From Syntrophomonadaceae bacterium (lineage in GTDB: Bacteria; Bacillota; Syntrophomonadia; Syntrophomonadales; Syntrophomonadaceae), in assembly GCA_028706315.1 (NCBI GenBank), contig JAQWBP010000006.1:1-64000 (forward strand): 64,000 bases of DNA, read 5' to 3'. This document shows positions 18,367 through 26,446 of the stretch, piece by piece; the first letter of the stretch is position 1; the number at the start of each line of letters is the position of its first letter. Both the position numbers and the translations under genes were made by a program. The notes under the pieces were generated by a model that was not told the origin of the DNA, did not search any database, and saw only the letters and a program-made list of their open reading frames with translations.

Positions 18367-20631
18367 ATGCCGGATAAGAAAAAAACCAGTAGTAAAGCAA
18401 AGTCAAAAAGTAAAAAAGGAAACAATTTAGAAAAACCCCTCAAAGAGCATGGTGAAGGTGGGATAAGAGAAGAAATATTATCGATACTTCTGTTTACGTT
18501 AGCGGTATTTATCTATGTAAGTATCAGCAAATTTCAGGGTTTACCTGAGGACATCCGATTTGTTGGGTTATTAGGAAAATATATTGCTAAAGGATTAGAA
18601 GTAGTATTAGGACAAGGGGCGGTAATATTTGCATTTTACTTATTGCTCTGGTCGATACATATTGGGGTTTTAAAGAAAATATGGTCTCATCGTATGTGGG
18701 GAGGCAGTCTATTAGCTTTTACGGTGCTCCTTTGTATAAGCTTATACGATATTCCTACCGGGTTAAACGCCTTGGAAGCAGGGCTTCATGGACTAGGTGG
18801 TGGATACCTGGGAGGCAGCCTTGCTTATGTTCTAGTAAAGTTAGTAGGGCAGGTTGGTGCGGTAATATTTCTGGTACTGAGTTTATTAGTATCTGCTGTC
18901 CTCATTATTGGTAAATCTGTAGGCGAAATTGCTAATTACATTATAGGTATTAGTAAAAAGGGGTACAGTTGGTTAGCAAAGATTATTTTTTATGAAACCG
19001 AAGAGGACGATCTATTAGCTAAAGATAACCGGCAGCCTGATACTGTAATCATTAATAGCAGTGCAAAACCAGTTTCCGTGCCCGAGGTTATAGCGGCTGG
19101 TTTGGATAAAATGCAACAAGAAATAACTAATCCACCCGTAGTAGAGCTACCTCAGTCCAGATCTCAGGATATCAAGAAAGAGATTAATAGGCCTGCAGGT
19201 AAAGGATCTGATAGTGAGTATGAGAAACCTGGATTAGGGCTTTTAAGTAATATAAGTAGTGAAAGAACCATAGATAAGAAGAACATTAAAGAGAGTATTT
19301 CTATACTTGAAGATACATTTTCTAGTTTCGGAATTAAAGTAAAGGTTAACCAGGTAAGCTGTGGTCCCGCAGTTACCAGGTATGAGCTAACTCCAGCTAA
19401 AGGGGTTAAAATTAGCAAAATAATAAGCCTGACCGATGATTTACAACTAAATCTGGCTGCGCCCGGAATTAGGATAGAGGCCCCTATTCCTGGGAAATCA
19501 GCTATTGGCATTGAAGTACCGAATGAAAAAATCCTCAGTGTAGGTCTACGAAATCTCATATCTTCATCAGCATTCAATAAACTAGGTTCTCCCCTGGCGT
19601 TCGCTTTGGGGGAGGATATTACTGGCAATGTAGTAGTTTCCACGTTAAATGATATGCCGCATCTGTTAATTGCCGGTTCCACCGGTTCAGGTAAAAGTGT
19701 ATGCCTTAATTGCATTATTATGAGCCTTTTATATAATGCTCTTCCTGATGAACTAAAACTAGTTTTTATTGATCCCAAAATGGTTGAACTTACTGTATAT
19801 AATGGGATTCCTCATCTATTAACACCTGTCGTTACAAATCCTAAAAAAGCTTCAGTTGTACTCCGGTGGATGGTAACAGAAATGGAAAAAAGATATAAAG
19901 CATTTGCTGAAGCGGGTGTGCGCGATATACGTAGATATAACGAAACAGCGGATGAAAAGTTCCCCTATATTGTCATTGTTATTGATGAGTTAGCTGATCT
20001 TATGATGGTTGCTCCGGTAGAAGTAGAAGATTCAATCTGCCGGCTGGCCCAGATGGCCAGAGCTGCTGGAATGCATTTGATTGTTGCTACCCAAAGACCA
20101 TCTGTAGATGTTGTAACTGGTATTATTAAAGCGAATATACCATCTCGTATAGCTTTTGCAGTTTCTTCCCAGACTGATTCCCGTACTATTCTTGATATGG
20201 GTGGTGCAGAAAAGTTGCTCGGGAAAGGCGATATGCTATTCTTCCCGGTAGGCGCTGTGAAACCGTATCGTATCCAGGGTGCTTATGTTTCTGATAAGGA
20301 TATTGAGGCTACCGTAGAGTTTATAAAAGCGCAATCGAGTAACTCTGAAAATATCCAACCAATGAATGAAATTGAGATATCTATGGAAAAAGTAGATGAG
20401 GATTATGGAGATGAGCTTTTCTGGGATGCTGTTAATGTATTTGTCGATAGTAAGAAAGCATCAGTTTCCCTGCTACAGAGAAGACTTAGGGTCGGATATG
20501 CACGTGCAGCACGCCTAGTCGATATTATGGAAGATCGGGGTATTGTATCGGAACTAGATAGTAATAAACGCAGGGAAATTTTAATAGATAAAGACCAGCT
20601 TGAAAGGTTACAAGCTGGCAATAAACTATGA
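18367..20631 (+). CDS. spoIIIE: DNA translocase FtsK/SpoIIIE
   Basis: The protein has about 754 residues. A basic N-terminus and four membrane helices (residues 30-190) anchor it at the septum. A linker follows, then the motor domain with Walker A AGSTGSGKSV (near 436-444), Walker B YIVIVIDELADLMM (near 538-551) and ATQRPSVDVVTG. The C-terminal winged-helix gamma domain from about residue 690 reads strand-polarity sequences. It pumps chromosomal DNA through the division or sporulation septum. I chose the ATG at 18367 with AAGGGG upstream over the longer frame. The next gene, an HTH-pseudokinase, starts 47 bases later. Confidence 0.93.
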   Translation: MPDKKKTSSKAKSKSKKGNNLEKPLKEHGEGGIREEILSILLFTLAVFIYVSISKFQGLPEDIRFVGLLGKYIAKGLEVVLGQGAVIFAFYLLLWSIHIGVLKKIWSHRMWGGSLLAFTVLLCISLYDIPTGLNALEAGLHGLGGGYLGGSLAYVLVKLVGQVGAVIFLVLSLLVSAVLIIGKSVGEIANYIIGISKKGYSWLAKIIFYETEEDDLLAKDNRQPDTVIINSSAKPVSVPEVIAAGLDKMQQEITNPPVVELPQSRSQDIKKEINRPAGKGSDSEYEKPGLGLLSNISSERTIDKKNIKESISILEDTFSSFGIKVKVNQVSCGPAVTRYELTPAKGVKISKIISLTDDLQLNLAAPGIRIEAPIPGKSAIGIEVPNEKILSVGLRNLISSSAFNKLGSPLAFALGEDITGNVVVSTLNDMPHLLIAGSTGSGKSVCLNCIIMSLLYNALPDELKLVFIDPKMVELTVYNGIPHLLTPVVTNPKKASVVLRWMVTEMEKRYKAFAEAGVRDIRRYNETADEKFPYIVIVIDELADLMMVAPVEVEDSICRLAQMARAAGMHLIVATQRPSVDVVTGIIKANIPSRIAFAVSSQTDSRTILDMGGAEKLLGKGDMLFFPVGAVKPYRIQGAYVSDKDIEATVEFIKAQSSNSENIQPMNEIEISMEKVDEDYGDELFWDAVNVFVDSKKASVSLLQRRLRVGYARAARLVDIMEDRGIVSELDSNKRREILIDKDQLERLQAGNKL

Positions 20632-20678
20632 TAAGATAATATGAATGCTGTAAGCGAAATCGTGTATAAGGAGAGAAA

Positions 20679-21641
20679 ATGAGGCTTACAACGCGGGAGA
20701 AGGAGATTGTTCAGGTTCTGAAAAAAGAACCATTAATAACGCAGGATGAGCTGGCTAATCGTTTAGGTATTAGTCGGTCTTCAATTGGGGTACACATATC
20801 AAACCTAATTCAGAAAGGGGTTATATTAGGCAAAGGGTATGTGTTTAATGAGGAAGTTTCCATAGCTGTTATTGGTGAAAGTTATATTTTAATTAATGTG
20901 AAACCCGAGGATAACAATCCTATATTAGATATTGAATACAGTGGTTTTGCTGTTGAAATGAGCAGAGCACTTGCAAATTTTGGTGTAAATGTTAAGGTGA
21001 TTACAGTAACAGGTAATGATGAAATTGGAACTAATATAGCTAATTTACTACATGGAAAGCAAGTAGATGTTTCCAACATTTACAGACACCCTAATAAGCG
21101 AAGTTATCGTAGAATTTGCATTAACGGTAGTAAGAGATATGAGGAAACCTTCGCTTTAGAAGACTATGATAAAGCTCTGAACGCTAAAGAATGGGTAGTT
21201 TTTAACTCTGAATGGCTAGTAGTTGCACCTAAACTCCAGGAAATAATTTATACAAAGTCTGCAAATAGGGATGAAGAAAACTTACCCTATTTCTGTACGT
21301 ACAAAATACTTGATTTTCCTGAGGAAATTTCAGAATCGTTATCCAGGTATAATGTAGTTGTTCTTGGCGTCAAAACTGAGGAGCATCTCCAGTATTATAT
21401 TGAGAAGGCGCAGAATATAGTAAGAAATAATGTTGATAATTGTATTATTACTGATGGTGTAAGTGGCATGGCCTATTATTGTAAAGAAGAAGTTATGGAT
21501 TTTGCCCTCTTACCTAATCAGGGATTTAGTCTGGAAAATCTCTCACTGCTACTTGCAGGAATAGTTTATGGTTTGTCAAGCAATTATCCTATACGGCAAG
21601 CTATAAGAATCGGCGTTGGTGCAGCTTCTGCAAGCGGATAG
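20679..21641 (+). CDS. HTH regulator fused to a degenerate PfkB-like kinase domain
   Basis: The 320-residue protein begins with a winged helix-turn-helix (residues 5-50, QDELANRLGISRSSIGVHI), as in the HTH-containing sugar and pseudouridine kinases. The remainder follows the ribokinase/PfkB fold: the glycine-rich early part SIAVIGESYI and the N-terminal half VEMSRALANFGVNVKVITVTGNDEIG are recognisable. The usual catalytic GAGD near the C-terminus is replaced by NQGFSLENLSLLLAG, so the catalytic Asp is missing. It probably senses a nucleoside or sugar ligand and regulates transcription; target unknown. It sits between spoIIIE and a rodZ-like gene. Confidence 0.75.
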   Translation: MRLTTREKEIVQVLKKEPLITQDELANRLGISRSSIGVHISNLIQKGVILGKGYVFNEEVSIAVIGESYILINVKPEDNNPILDIEYSGFAVEMSRALANFGVNVKVITVTGNDEIGTNIANLLHGKQVDVSNIYRHPNKRSYRRICINGSKRYEETFALEDYDKALNAKEWVVFNSEWLVVAPKLQEIIYTKSANRDEENLPYFCTYKILDFPEEISESLSRYNVVVLGVKTEEHLQYYIEKAQNIVRNNVDNCIITDGVSGMAYYCKEEVMDFALLPNQGFSLENLSLLLAGIVYGLSSNYPIRQAIRIGVGAASASG

Positions 21642-21684
21642 TAACATATTATAGGGTTTGATGCGAAAAGTTAGGAGTGAAATT

Positions 21685-22407
21685 ATGGGACTGGGCGAAA
21701 AGTTTCGAGAGGAACGAGAAAAACAGGGTTACTCTCTACAAATAGTAGAAGAGGAAACTAAAATAAGAAAGTTATATCTAGAAGCTATTGAAAAAGAAGA
21801 TTTCGTAGCCCTACCCCCAAAAGTATATGCTGTCGGTTTTGTAAAAAGGTATGCAAAGTTTTTGCATTTGGACGAAAAAGAGCTGGTAGATCAATTCAAG
21901 GAACTTGCCTATAGTGGCGAAATAAATGAAGAACCCGAAGTAATTACTACAGATACTAAGAAATTAAGGATACCCTTAAAAAACATAGCTGCCGGGATTA
22001 TTTTTTTGGTTTTAGCTGTGTGGATCGGAAACTACCTGGCTGATTATTTTTCGCTGCGGGGCTCAGAAAATTTGCCGGATAATAACCTTCCCAATATTCA
22101 AAATTCCCAGGACAAGGGAGATACTAAACAACCTGGGGTGGGTAAGGAACCAGTCAAAACAGAGGAGAAAGTTAGTCTTCTGGTTACAGCAGAGCAGGAT
22201 TGCTGGCTTTATGTAAAAGTAGATGGCGAGAAAGCATTCGAGGCTATTTTAATTGCAGGCAACAGTGAGCTCTTTGAAGGTAAGGAGTCAGTATATATCA
22301 AAGCTGGTAATGCAGGGGGAATAAGTATAAAATTTAATGAGGGGAAAGCCCAGCCTCTGGGCGATTATGGCGAGGTTAAAGAAAAAGAATTTACAATAAC
22401 TAAGTAA
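21685..22407 (+). CDS. RodZ-like membrane protein (HTH, DUF4115)
   Basis: The 240-residue protein has a cytoplasmic N-terminal helix-turn-helix of the Xre type (LGEKFREEREKQGYSLQIVE), followed by RodZ-typical PPKVYAVGFVKRYAKFLHL. One transmembrane helix (AAGIIFLVLAVWIGNYLA, near residue 110) precedes a linker and the C-terminal DUF4115 beta domain with QDCWLYVKVDGEKAFEAIL. RodZ links MreB to cell shape machinery; YmfM is the Bacillus homologue next to pgsA. ATG at 21685 has AGGAGTG upstream; the earlier in-frame codons lack one. The gene is followed after 17 bases by rimO. Confidence 0.8.
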   Translation: MGLGEKFREEREKQGYSLQIVEEETKIRKLYLEAIEKEDFVALPPKVYAVGFVKRYAKFLHLDEKELVDQFKELAYSGEINEEPEVITTDTKKLRIPLKNIAAGIIFLVLAVWIGNYLADYFSLRGSENLPDNNLPNIQNSQDKGDTKQPGVGKEPVKTEEKVSLLVTAEQDCWLYVKVDGEKAFEAILIAGNSELFEGKESVYIKAGNAGGISIKFNEGKAQPLGDYGEVKEKEFTITK

Positions 22408-22424
22408 GAATAGGAGAAATATAC

Positions 22425-23756
22425 GTGGATATTGGCTTTATTAGTTTGGGATGCGCCAAAAACCTGGTCGACACAGAAATAATGATGGCAGCAGTAAAAG
22501 CATCCGGGCACAAGATAGTAAACTCGCTAGAGAGAGCTGAGGCAATAATAATTAATACCTGCGGTTTTATAAATGAAGCCAAAGAAGAGGCTATAGATAC
22601 GATAATTGAAACTGGGAAATTAAAGGAAGAGGGTAATCTAAGTTATCTTATAGCAACGGGATGCCTGGTGCAGCGTTATGGAACAGAAATTCTGGATGCT
22701 ATGCCGGAACTTGATGGCATTATAGGTATTTCTGAGTTTCATAGGCTCAACGAAGTTCTGGCTGCGGTTAGCAGTGGAGAAAGAGTAGCGCGTCTTGGAC
22801 CAGTACCAGAAATTTTTGTGGAAAAGGGGCCCAGGTATTTAACTACTCCACCTGGTTTAGCTTATCTAAAGATAGCAGAAGGTTGCGATAATCGCTGTTC
22901 TTATTGTACAATTCCTTTTATCAGAGGTAATTTACGTTCTAGGCCGTTGCGTGAGATTGTAGATGAAGCTACTTTGCTCGTGAAAAAAGGCATAAAGGAA
23001 CTGGTAGTTATAGCTCAGGATACCTCAGCATATGGCAAAGACCTTTATGGTACACCGCAACTAGCTGATTTATTGCACCAACTGGGGAAAATTGAGCAAC
23101 TTGAGTGGATTCGTGTAATGTACCTTCATCCCGCCCATATTGATGATACTTTAATCGAAACTATAGCCATGGAAGAAAAGGTGGTTCCCTATCTGGACAT
23201 ACCTATTCAACATGCGGCAAATCGGGTATTGAAGAAGATGAACCGCAGGCATAGTTTAGATTCTCTGCAAGCTACTATAAACAAATTACGGGCTAATATT
23301 GAAGGACTAGTATTACGTACTACGGTTATGGTTGGCTTTCCCGGAGAAACCGAAGATGACTTCCAGCAATTATATAATTTTATAAAAGCAACAGATTTTG
23401 ACTGGTTAGGAGCATTTACCTTTATACCGGAGGAAGGAACAGCTGCAATTTCAATGGCAGACCAGGTTCCTGATGAAGTTAAAGAGCAACGTAAAGACAA
23501 TATCTTAAAATTACAAAATAATATTACCCGGCAAAAAAATATTGCCCGTATCGGTAAGCAATATAAAATATTAGTATCGTCGCAAATATCTAATAATTTG
23601 TATATAGGTAGAGGATATTTTCAGGCTCCAGAGGTAGATGGAGTAACACTGGTAAAAAGTAATATAAGGATAGCGAAAGGAGAATTTGTTGATTCTGTAA
23701 TGAAGGCGGTAAGAAATTATGATATGATCGGAGAAATCGCTAATGAATATTCCTAA
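22425..23756 (+). CDS. rimO: Ribosomal protein S12 methylthiotransferase RimO
   Basis: The 443-residue radical-SAM enzyme adds a methylthio group to an aspartate of ribosomal protein S12. The UPF0004 domain carries three cysteines (near residues 10, 46 and 80) for the auxiliary cluster. The SAM cluster is C154, C158, C161 in CDNRCSYCTIP. A C-terminal TRAM domain (from about residue 375) ends the protein. RimO rather than MiaB fits the opening DIGFISLGCAKNLVDTE. GTG start with AGGAG. It overlaps pgsA by 14 bases. Confidence 0.93.
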   Translation: MDIGFISLGCAKNLVDTEIMMAAVKASGHKIVNSLERAEAIIINTCGFINEAKEEAIDTIIETGKLKEEGNLSYLIATGCLVQRYGTEILDAMPELDGIIGISEFHRLNEVLAAVSSGERVARLGPVPEIFVEKGPRYLTTPPGLAYLKIAEGCDNRCSYCTIPFIRGNLRSRPLREIVDEATLLVKKGIKELVVIAQDTSAYGKDLYGTPQLADLLHQLGKIEQLEWIRVMYLHPAHIDDTLIETIAMEEKVVPYLDIPIQHAANRVLKKMNRRHSLDSLQATINKLRANIEGLVLRTTVMVGFPGETEDDFQQLYNFIKATDFDWLGAFTFIPEEGTAAISMADQVPDEVKEQRKDNILKLQNNITRQKNIARIGKQYKILVSSQISNNLYIGRGYFQAPEVDGVTLVKSNIRIAKGEFVDSVMKAVRNYDMIGEIANEYS

Positions 23757-24273
23757 TAAATTAACCTTTTTAAGGATTATCCTTATACCAGTGTTCGTAT
23801 TTATTTTACTCGTGCGGATTCCGCATGGGGATTATTTAGCTGCTCTAGTTTTTATAATTGCAGCAGTTACTGATAGCCTGGATGGGTATCTGGCCAGAAA
23901 ATGGCATCAAGTTACCCGGTTAGGCATTATTCTTGATCCCATTGCAGATAAATTGCTGATTACGGCTGCATTAATTAGTCTGGTGGAACTGGGCAGGGTA
24001 CCTGGATGGATAGCTATAGTAATACTAGGCAGAGAGTTTGCTGTTTCTGGCCTGCGTGCGGTAAAGGCAGAGGAAGGACTAGTGATTCCTGCTAGTCCTC
24101 TGGGTAAACTTAAAACTGTTAGCCAGATAATTGCAGTAATTCTGGTAATTTTGCAGGCCAGCTATCAGGCGTACATCCAAATACCCCTGGGAGCTTGGGC
24201 TATGTATATTGCAGTAATTATAACTTTAATATCGGGTATACAATACTTTTACCGTTATATGGTGACATCATAA
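23743..24273 (+). CDS. pgsA: CDP-diacylglycerol-glycerol-3-phosphate 3-phosphatidyltransferase
   Basis: The 176-residue membrane enzyme makes phosphatidylglycerol phosphate. The CDP-alcohol phosphotransferase motif D-G-x2-A-R-x8-G-x3-D-x3-D is complete in DSLDGYLARKWHQVTRLG plus DPIAD at residues 44-70. Hydrophobic segments surround it. The start overlaps rimO by 14 bases, indicating coupled translation, as in many Firmicutes where the order is ymfM-(rimO)-pgsA-cinA-recA. Here a CoA-transferase and two other genes separate pgsA from cinA. Confidence 0.93.
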   Translation: MNIPNKLTFLRIILIPVFVFILLVRIPHGDYLAALVFIIAAVTDSLDGYLARKWHQVTRLGIILDPIADKLLITAALISLVELGRVPGWIAIVILGREFAVSGLRAVKAEEGLVIPASPLGKLKTVSQIIAVILVILQASYQAYIQIPLGAWAMYIAVIITLISGIQYFYRYMVTS

Positions 24274-24281
24274 GATATTCC

Positions 24282-24352
24282 GCTGCAAAAGTTATATGGC
24301 AGTAGCTTGAATGCACAAAATTTATGCATTCAAACAGGATGATCAAGTGGTT
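24282..24352. repeat. Repeat family copy 2 (inverted repeats without core)
   Basis: In reverse orientation to the copy at 60341-60644, this copy contains CTGCAAAAGTTATATGGC, then TTGAATGCA (24307-24315) and TGCATTCAA (24325-24333) separated by only 9 bases, then CAGGATGAT. The flanks and terminal repeats match the long copy over their whole length, but the 220-nt GC-rich core is absent. The inverted repeat forms a small hairpin. Confidence 0.7.
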
Positions 24353-24381
24353 AATTTTTTATCTGCTTTACGAGTAAAATA

Positions 24382-24420
24382 ACTCAACAGAAGTGCCGGA
24401 CACTTTTGTTGAGTGGAGGA
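24382..24420 (+). promoter_or_regulatory. Stem-loop abutting the ribosome binding site of the CoA-transferase gene
   Basis: ACTCAACAGAAGTG (24382-24395) pairs with CACTTTTGTTGAGT (24401-24414) with a single G-T mismatch and a CCGGA loop. The Shine-Dalgarno GGAGG begins at the very next base (24415). No T-run follows, so it is not a standard terminator. It may stabilise the mRNA 5' end or regulate translation. Confidence 0.55.
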
Positions 24421-24427
24421 TTAAGTA

Positions 24428-25765
24428 ATGAGATGGATTGACGAATATAGAAAGAAACGTGTAACTGCTGATAAAGCAGTTAAAGTTGTTCAATCGGGAG
24501 ATTGGGTTGAATATGGTTTCGGTATATGTGCTGCTAATGAGCTTGATGCCGCACTGGCCCGGCGTAAAGACGAGTTACATGATGTAAAAATCAGGTGTAC
24601 TATTGGTGCTTATCCCCATCATACATTAGATATCGATCCGGAAAATGAGCATTTTTGTTGGAATAGCTGGCACACTTCTGCAGCGGAAAGAAAATACTTG
24701 TCCAGGGGGTTATACCATATACCGATGAAGTTTCATGAATTGCCCAAAATGACCAGGGAACATTTTGCCCCGATTAAGGTCTTTATAGCTATGGTAAGCC
24801 CTATGGATAAACATGGTTATTTCAGCTGGGGGGTTGGTAATCCTTCCAGTATGGCGGCTTGTGAATCTGCTGAATATGTAATCCTTGAAGTTAATAAAAA
24901 TATGCCCAGAGTATTAGGTGGTAGTCAGGAGTGTATACACATTTCCCAGGTCGATTATGTTGTAGAAGGCTCAAATCCATCTATTCCTAGTATTCCCGAG
25001 GTGGAACCTACTGACATAGAGAAACAGATCGCAGGTTATATCATTGAAGGAATTAATGATGGATCCTGTATACAACTGGGAATTGGGGGGATACCCAGTG
25101 CAGTGGGAAATATGATTGCTGCATCTGATTTAAAGGATTTGGGTGTTCATAGTGAGATGTATGTTGATGCCTTTGTTAAAATGACCGAAGCAGGCAGAAT
25201 TACCGGAAGACATAAAAAATTGGATAAATATAAACAAGTTTTTACCTTTGCCATGGGTAGCAAAGCACTTTATGACTTTATTGACGATAACCCTGGTGTG
25301 GTGTCTTATCCAGTAGATTATGTTAATGATCCGGCTGTAATTGCTCAGCTAGATAATTTTGTATCGATTAATGCCTGTATAGAAGTTGATTTATTTGGAC
25401 AGGTATGTGCCGAAAGTATTGGGACGAAGCATATTAGTGGCACAGGGGGTCAATTGGATTTTGTCGAAGGAGCCTATAAATCAAAAGGTGGCCAAAGTTT
25501 TATCTGTATGACTTCTACTTTTGATGACCATGGGGTTAGCGTTTCACGTATTAAACCGGTTCTAACTCCTGGTGCTATTGTAACTGATCCTCGCACAGCA
25601 GTTCATATGATTGTTACTGAATATGGAATAGCCAAAATGAAGGGTAAGAGTACCTGGGAAAGAGCCGAAGCCCTAATTTCCATAGCCCACCCTGATTTTA
25701 GAGATGAATTGATCCAGGCAGCAGAAGAAATGCACATCTGGAGAAGATCTAACAAAATACTTTAA
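24428..25765 (+). CDS. Butyryl-CoA:acetate CoA-transferase-like (acetyl-CoA hydrolase/transferase family)
   Basis: The 445-residue enzyme belongs to the acetyl-CoA hydrolase/transferase family that includes 4-hydroxybutyrate and butyryl-CoA:acetate CoA-transferases. Features include [35 protein letters not shown], the likely catalytic Glu in [15 protein letters not shown], then [13 protein letters not shown] and the ending MHIWRRSN. The full-length pattern is nearest to the butyryl-CoA:acetate group. It would activate butyrate with acetyl-CoA in an oxidiser, or release butyrate in a fermenter. It is monocistronic, with a stem-loop at its ribosome binding site and its own terminator. Confidence 0.8.
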   Translation: MRWIDEYRKKRVTADKAVKVVQSGDWVEYGFGICAANELDAALARRKDELHDVKIRCTIGAYPHHTLDIDPENEHFCWNSWHTSAAERKYLSRGLYHIPMKFHELPKMTREHFAPIKVFIAMVSPMDKHGYFSWGVGNPSSMAACESAEYVILEVNKNMPRVLGGSQECIHISQVDYVVEGSNPSIPSIPEVEPTDIEKQIAGYIIEGINDGSCIQLGIGGIPSAVGNMIAASDLKDLGVHSEMYVDAFVKMTEAGRITGRHKKLDKYKQVFTFAMGSKALYDFIDDNPGVVSYPVDYVNDPAVIAQLDNFVSINACIEVDLFGQVCAESIGTKHISGTGGQLDFVEGAYKSKGGQSFICMTSTFDDHGVSVSRIKPVLTPGAIVTDPRTAVHMIVTEYGIAKMKGKSTWERAEALISIAHPDFRDELIQAAEEMHIWRRSNKIL

Positions 25766-25792
25766 GTTATGAATATTCGTATAACCCTGCAT

Positions 25793-25822
25793 GAGAGGAT
25801 GATATCTATCCTCTCTTTTTTA
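25793..25822 (+). terminator. Rho-independent terminator of the CoA-transferase gene
   Basis: GAGAGGAT (25793-25800) pairs with ATCCTCTC (25808-25815), followed by six Ts. The upstream open frame that runs through this hairpin (from 25769) is therefore not coding. Confidence 0.85.
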
Positions 25823-25903
25823 TGTATTTTTTCCAGATTTTATAAAGAATCCAGGACCAAAGTCTATGTTATAATTATGTGGACAAAGGGGTGGAGAAAT
25901 ATC

Positions 25904-26431
25904 ATGAAAAATAGCGAATTAAAGATTACTGTGATAATAATTTCGCTTTTGGTAGTCCTGGGGACCTCTATGCTTAGTTTCCATTTTTACCAGAAATTTA
26001 TATTAGAGAGGCCGTTGGCTGAAAAGCTGTCTGATAGGCCAGAAGTTGAGGATGTCTCTATTAATAAACAGAAAGGTAAGTATTTAATAGAAATTAAGGT
26101 TAAACAGGTTAGTAATCTTGAAAAAGAGTTTACAGAAATTAACACTATGATTAAAAGTACCCTCCAGGATAAAGAGTATGAGTTAAAAATAGGTGACAAG
26201 CGTAATCAAAATCTGGAAATGGTTTTTGACAATATCCAAATTGCAATTTATGATGCCCTGGATAACCATAAGTATGTCTGGCTAAACGAGGAATTAGGGA
26301 GATATATTGAACCACGAGGGATGACTTATAAAATATTCATAGATGATCAACGTTTATACCTACAGATAAATGATGGCCAAAGTTACCTATATACAATAAT
26401 CAATCGAACTACTGATCAAGATATTGTTTAA
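25904..26431 (+). CDS. Hypothetical membrane-anchored protein
   Basis: The 175-residue protein is not recognised. A single N-terminal hydrophobic segment (VIIISLLVVLGTSMLSF, residues 10-26) is a signal anchor. The rest is soluble and mixed alpha/beta, with no cysteines or motifs I know. The ATG at 25904 has GTGGAG upstream; the longer frame crosses a terminator and is rejected. It lies 15 bases before an FtsH-like protease, so the two are probably co-transcribed and may work together at the membrane. Confidence 0.65.
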   Translation: MKNSELKITVIIISLLVVLGTSMLSFHFYQKFILERPLAEKLSDRPEVEDVSINKQKGKYLIEIKVKQVSNLEKEFTEINTMIKSTLQDKEYELKIGDKRNQNLEMVFDNIQIAIYDALDNHKYVWLNEELGRYIEPRGMTYKIFIDDQRLYLQINDGQSYLYTIINRTTDQDIV

Positions 26432-26446
26432 CAAGGGGGTGTGACG

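Noticed and set aside
25769-25903. A longer N-terminus for the hypothetical protein at 25904
   Set aside because: The extension runs through a strong terminator hairpin with a T-run, and the ATG at 25904 has its own ribosome binding site.
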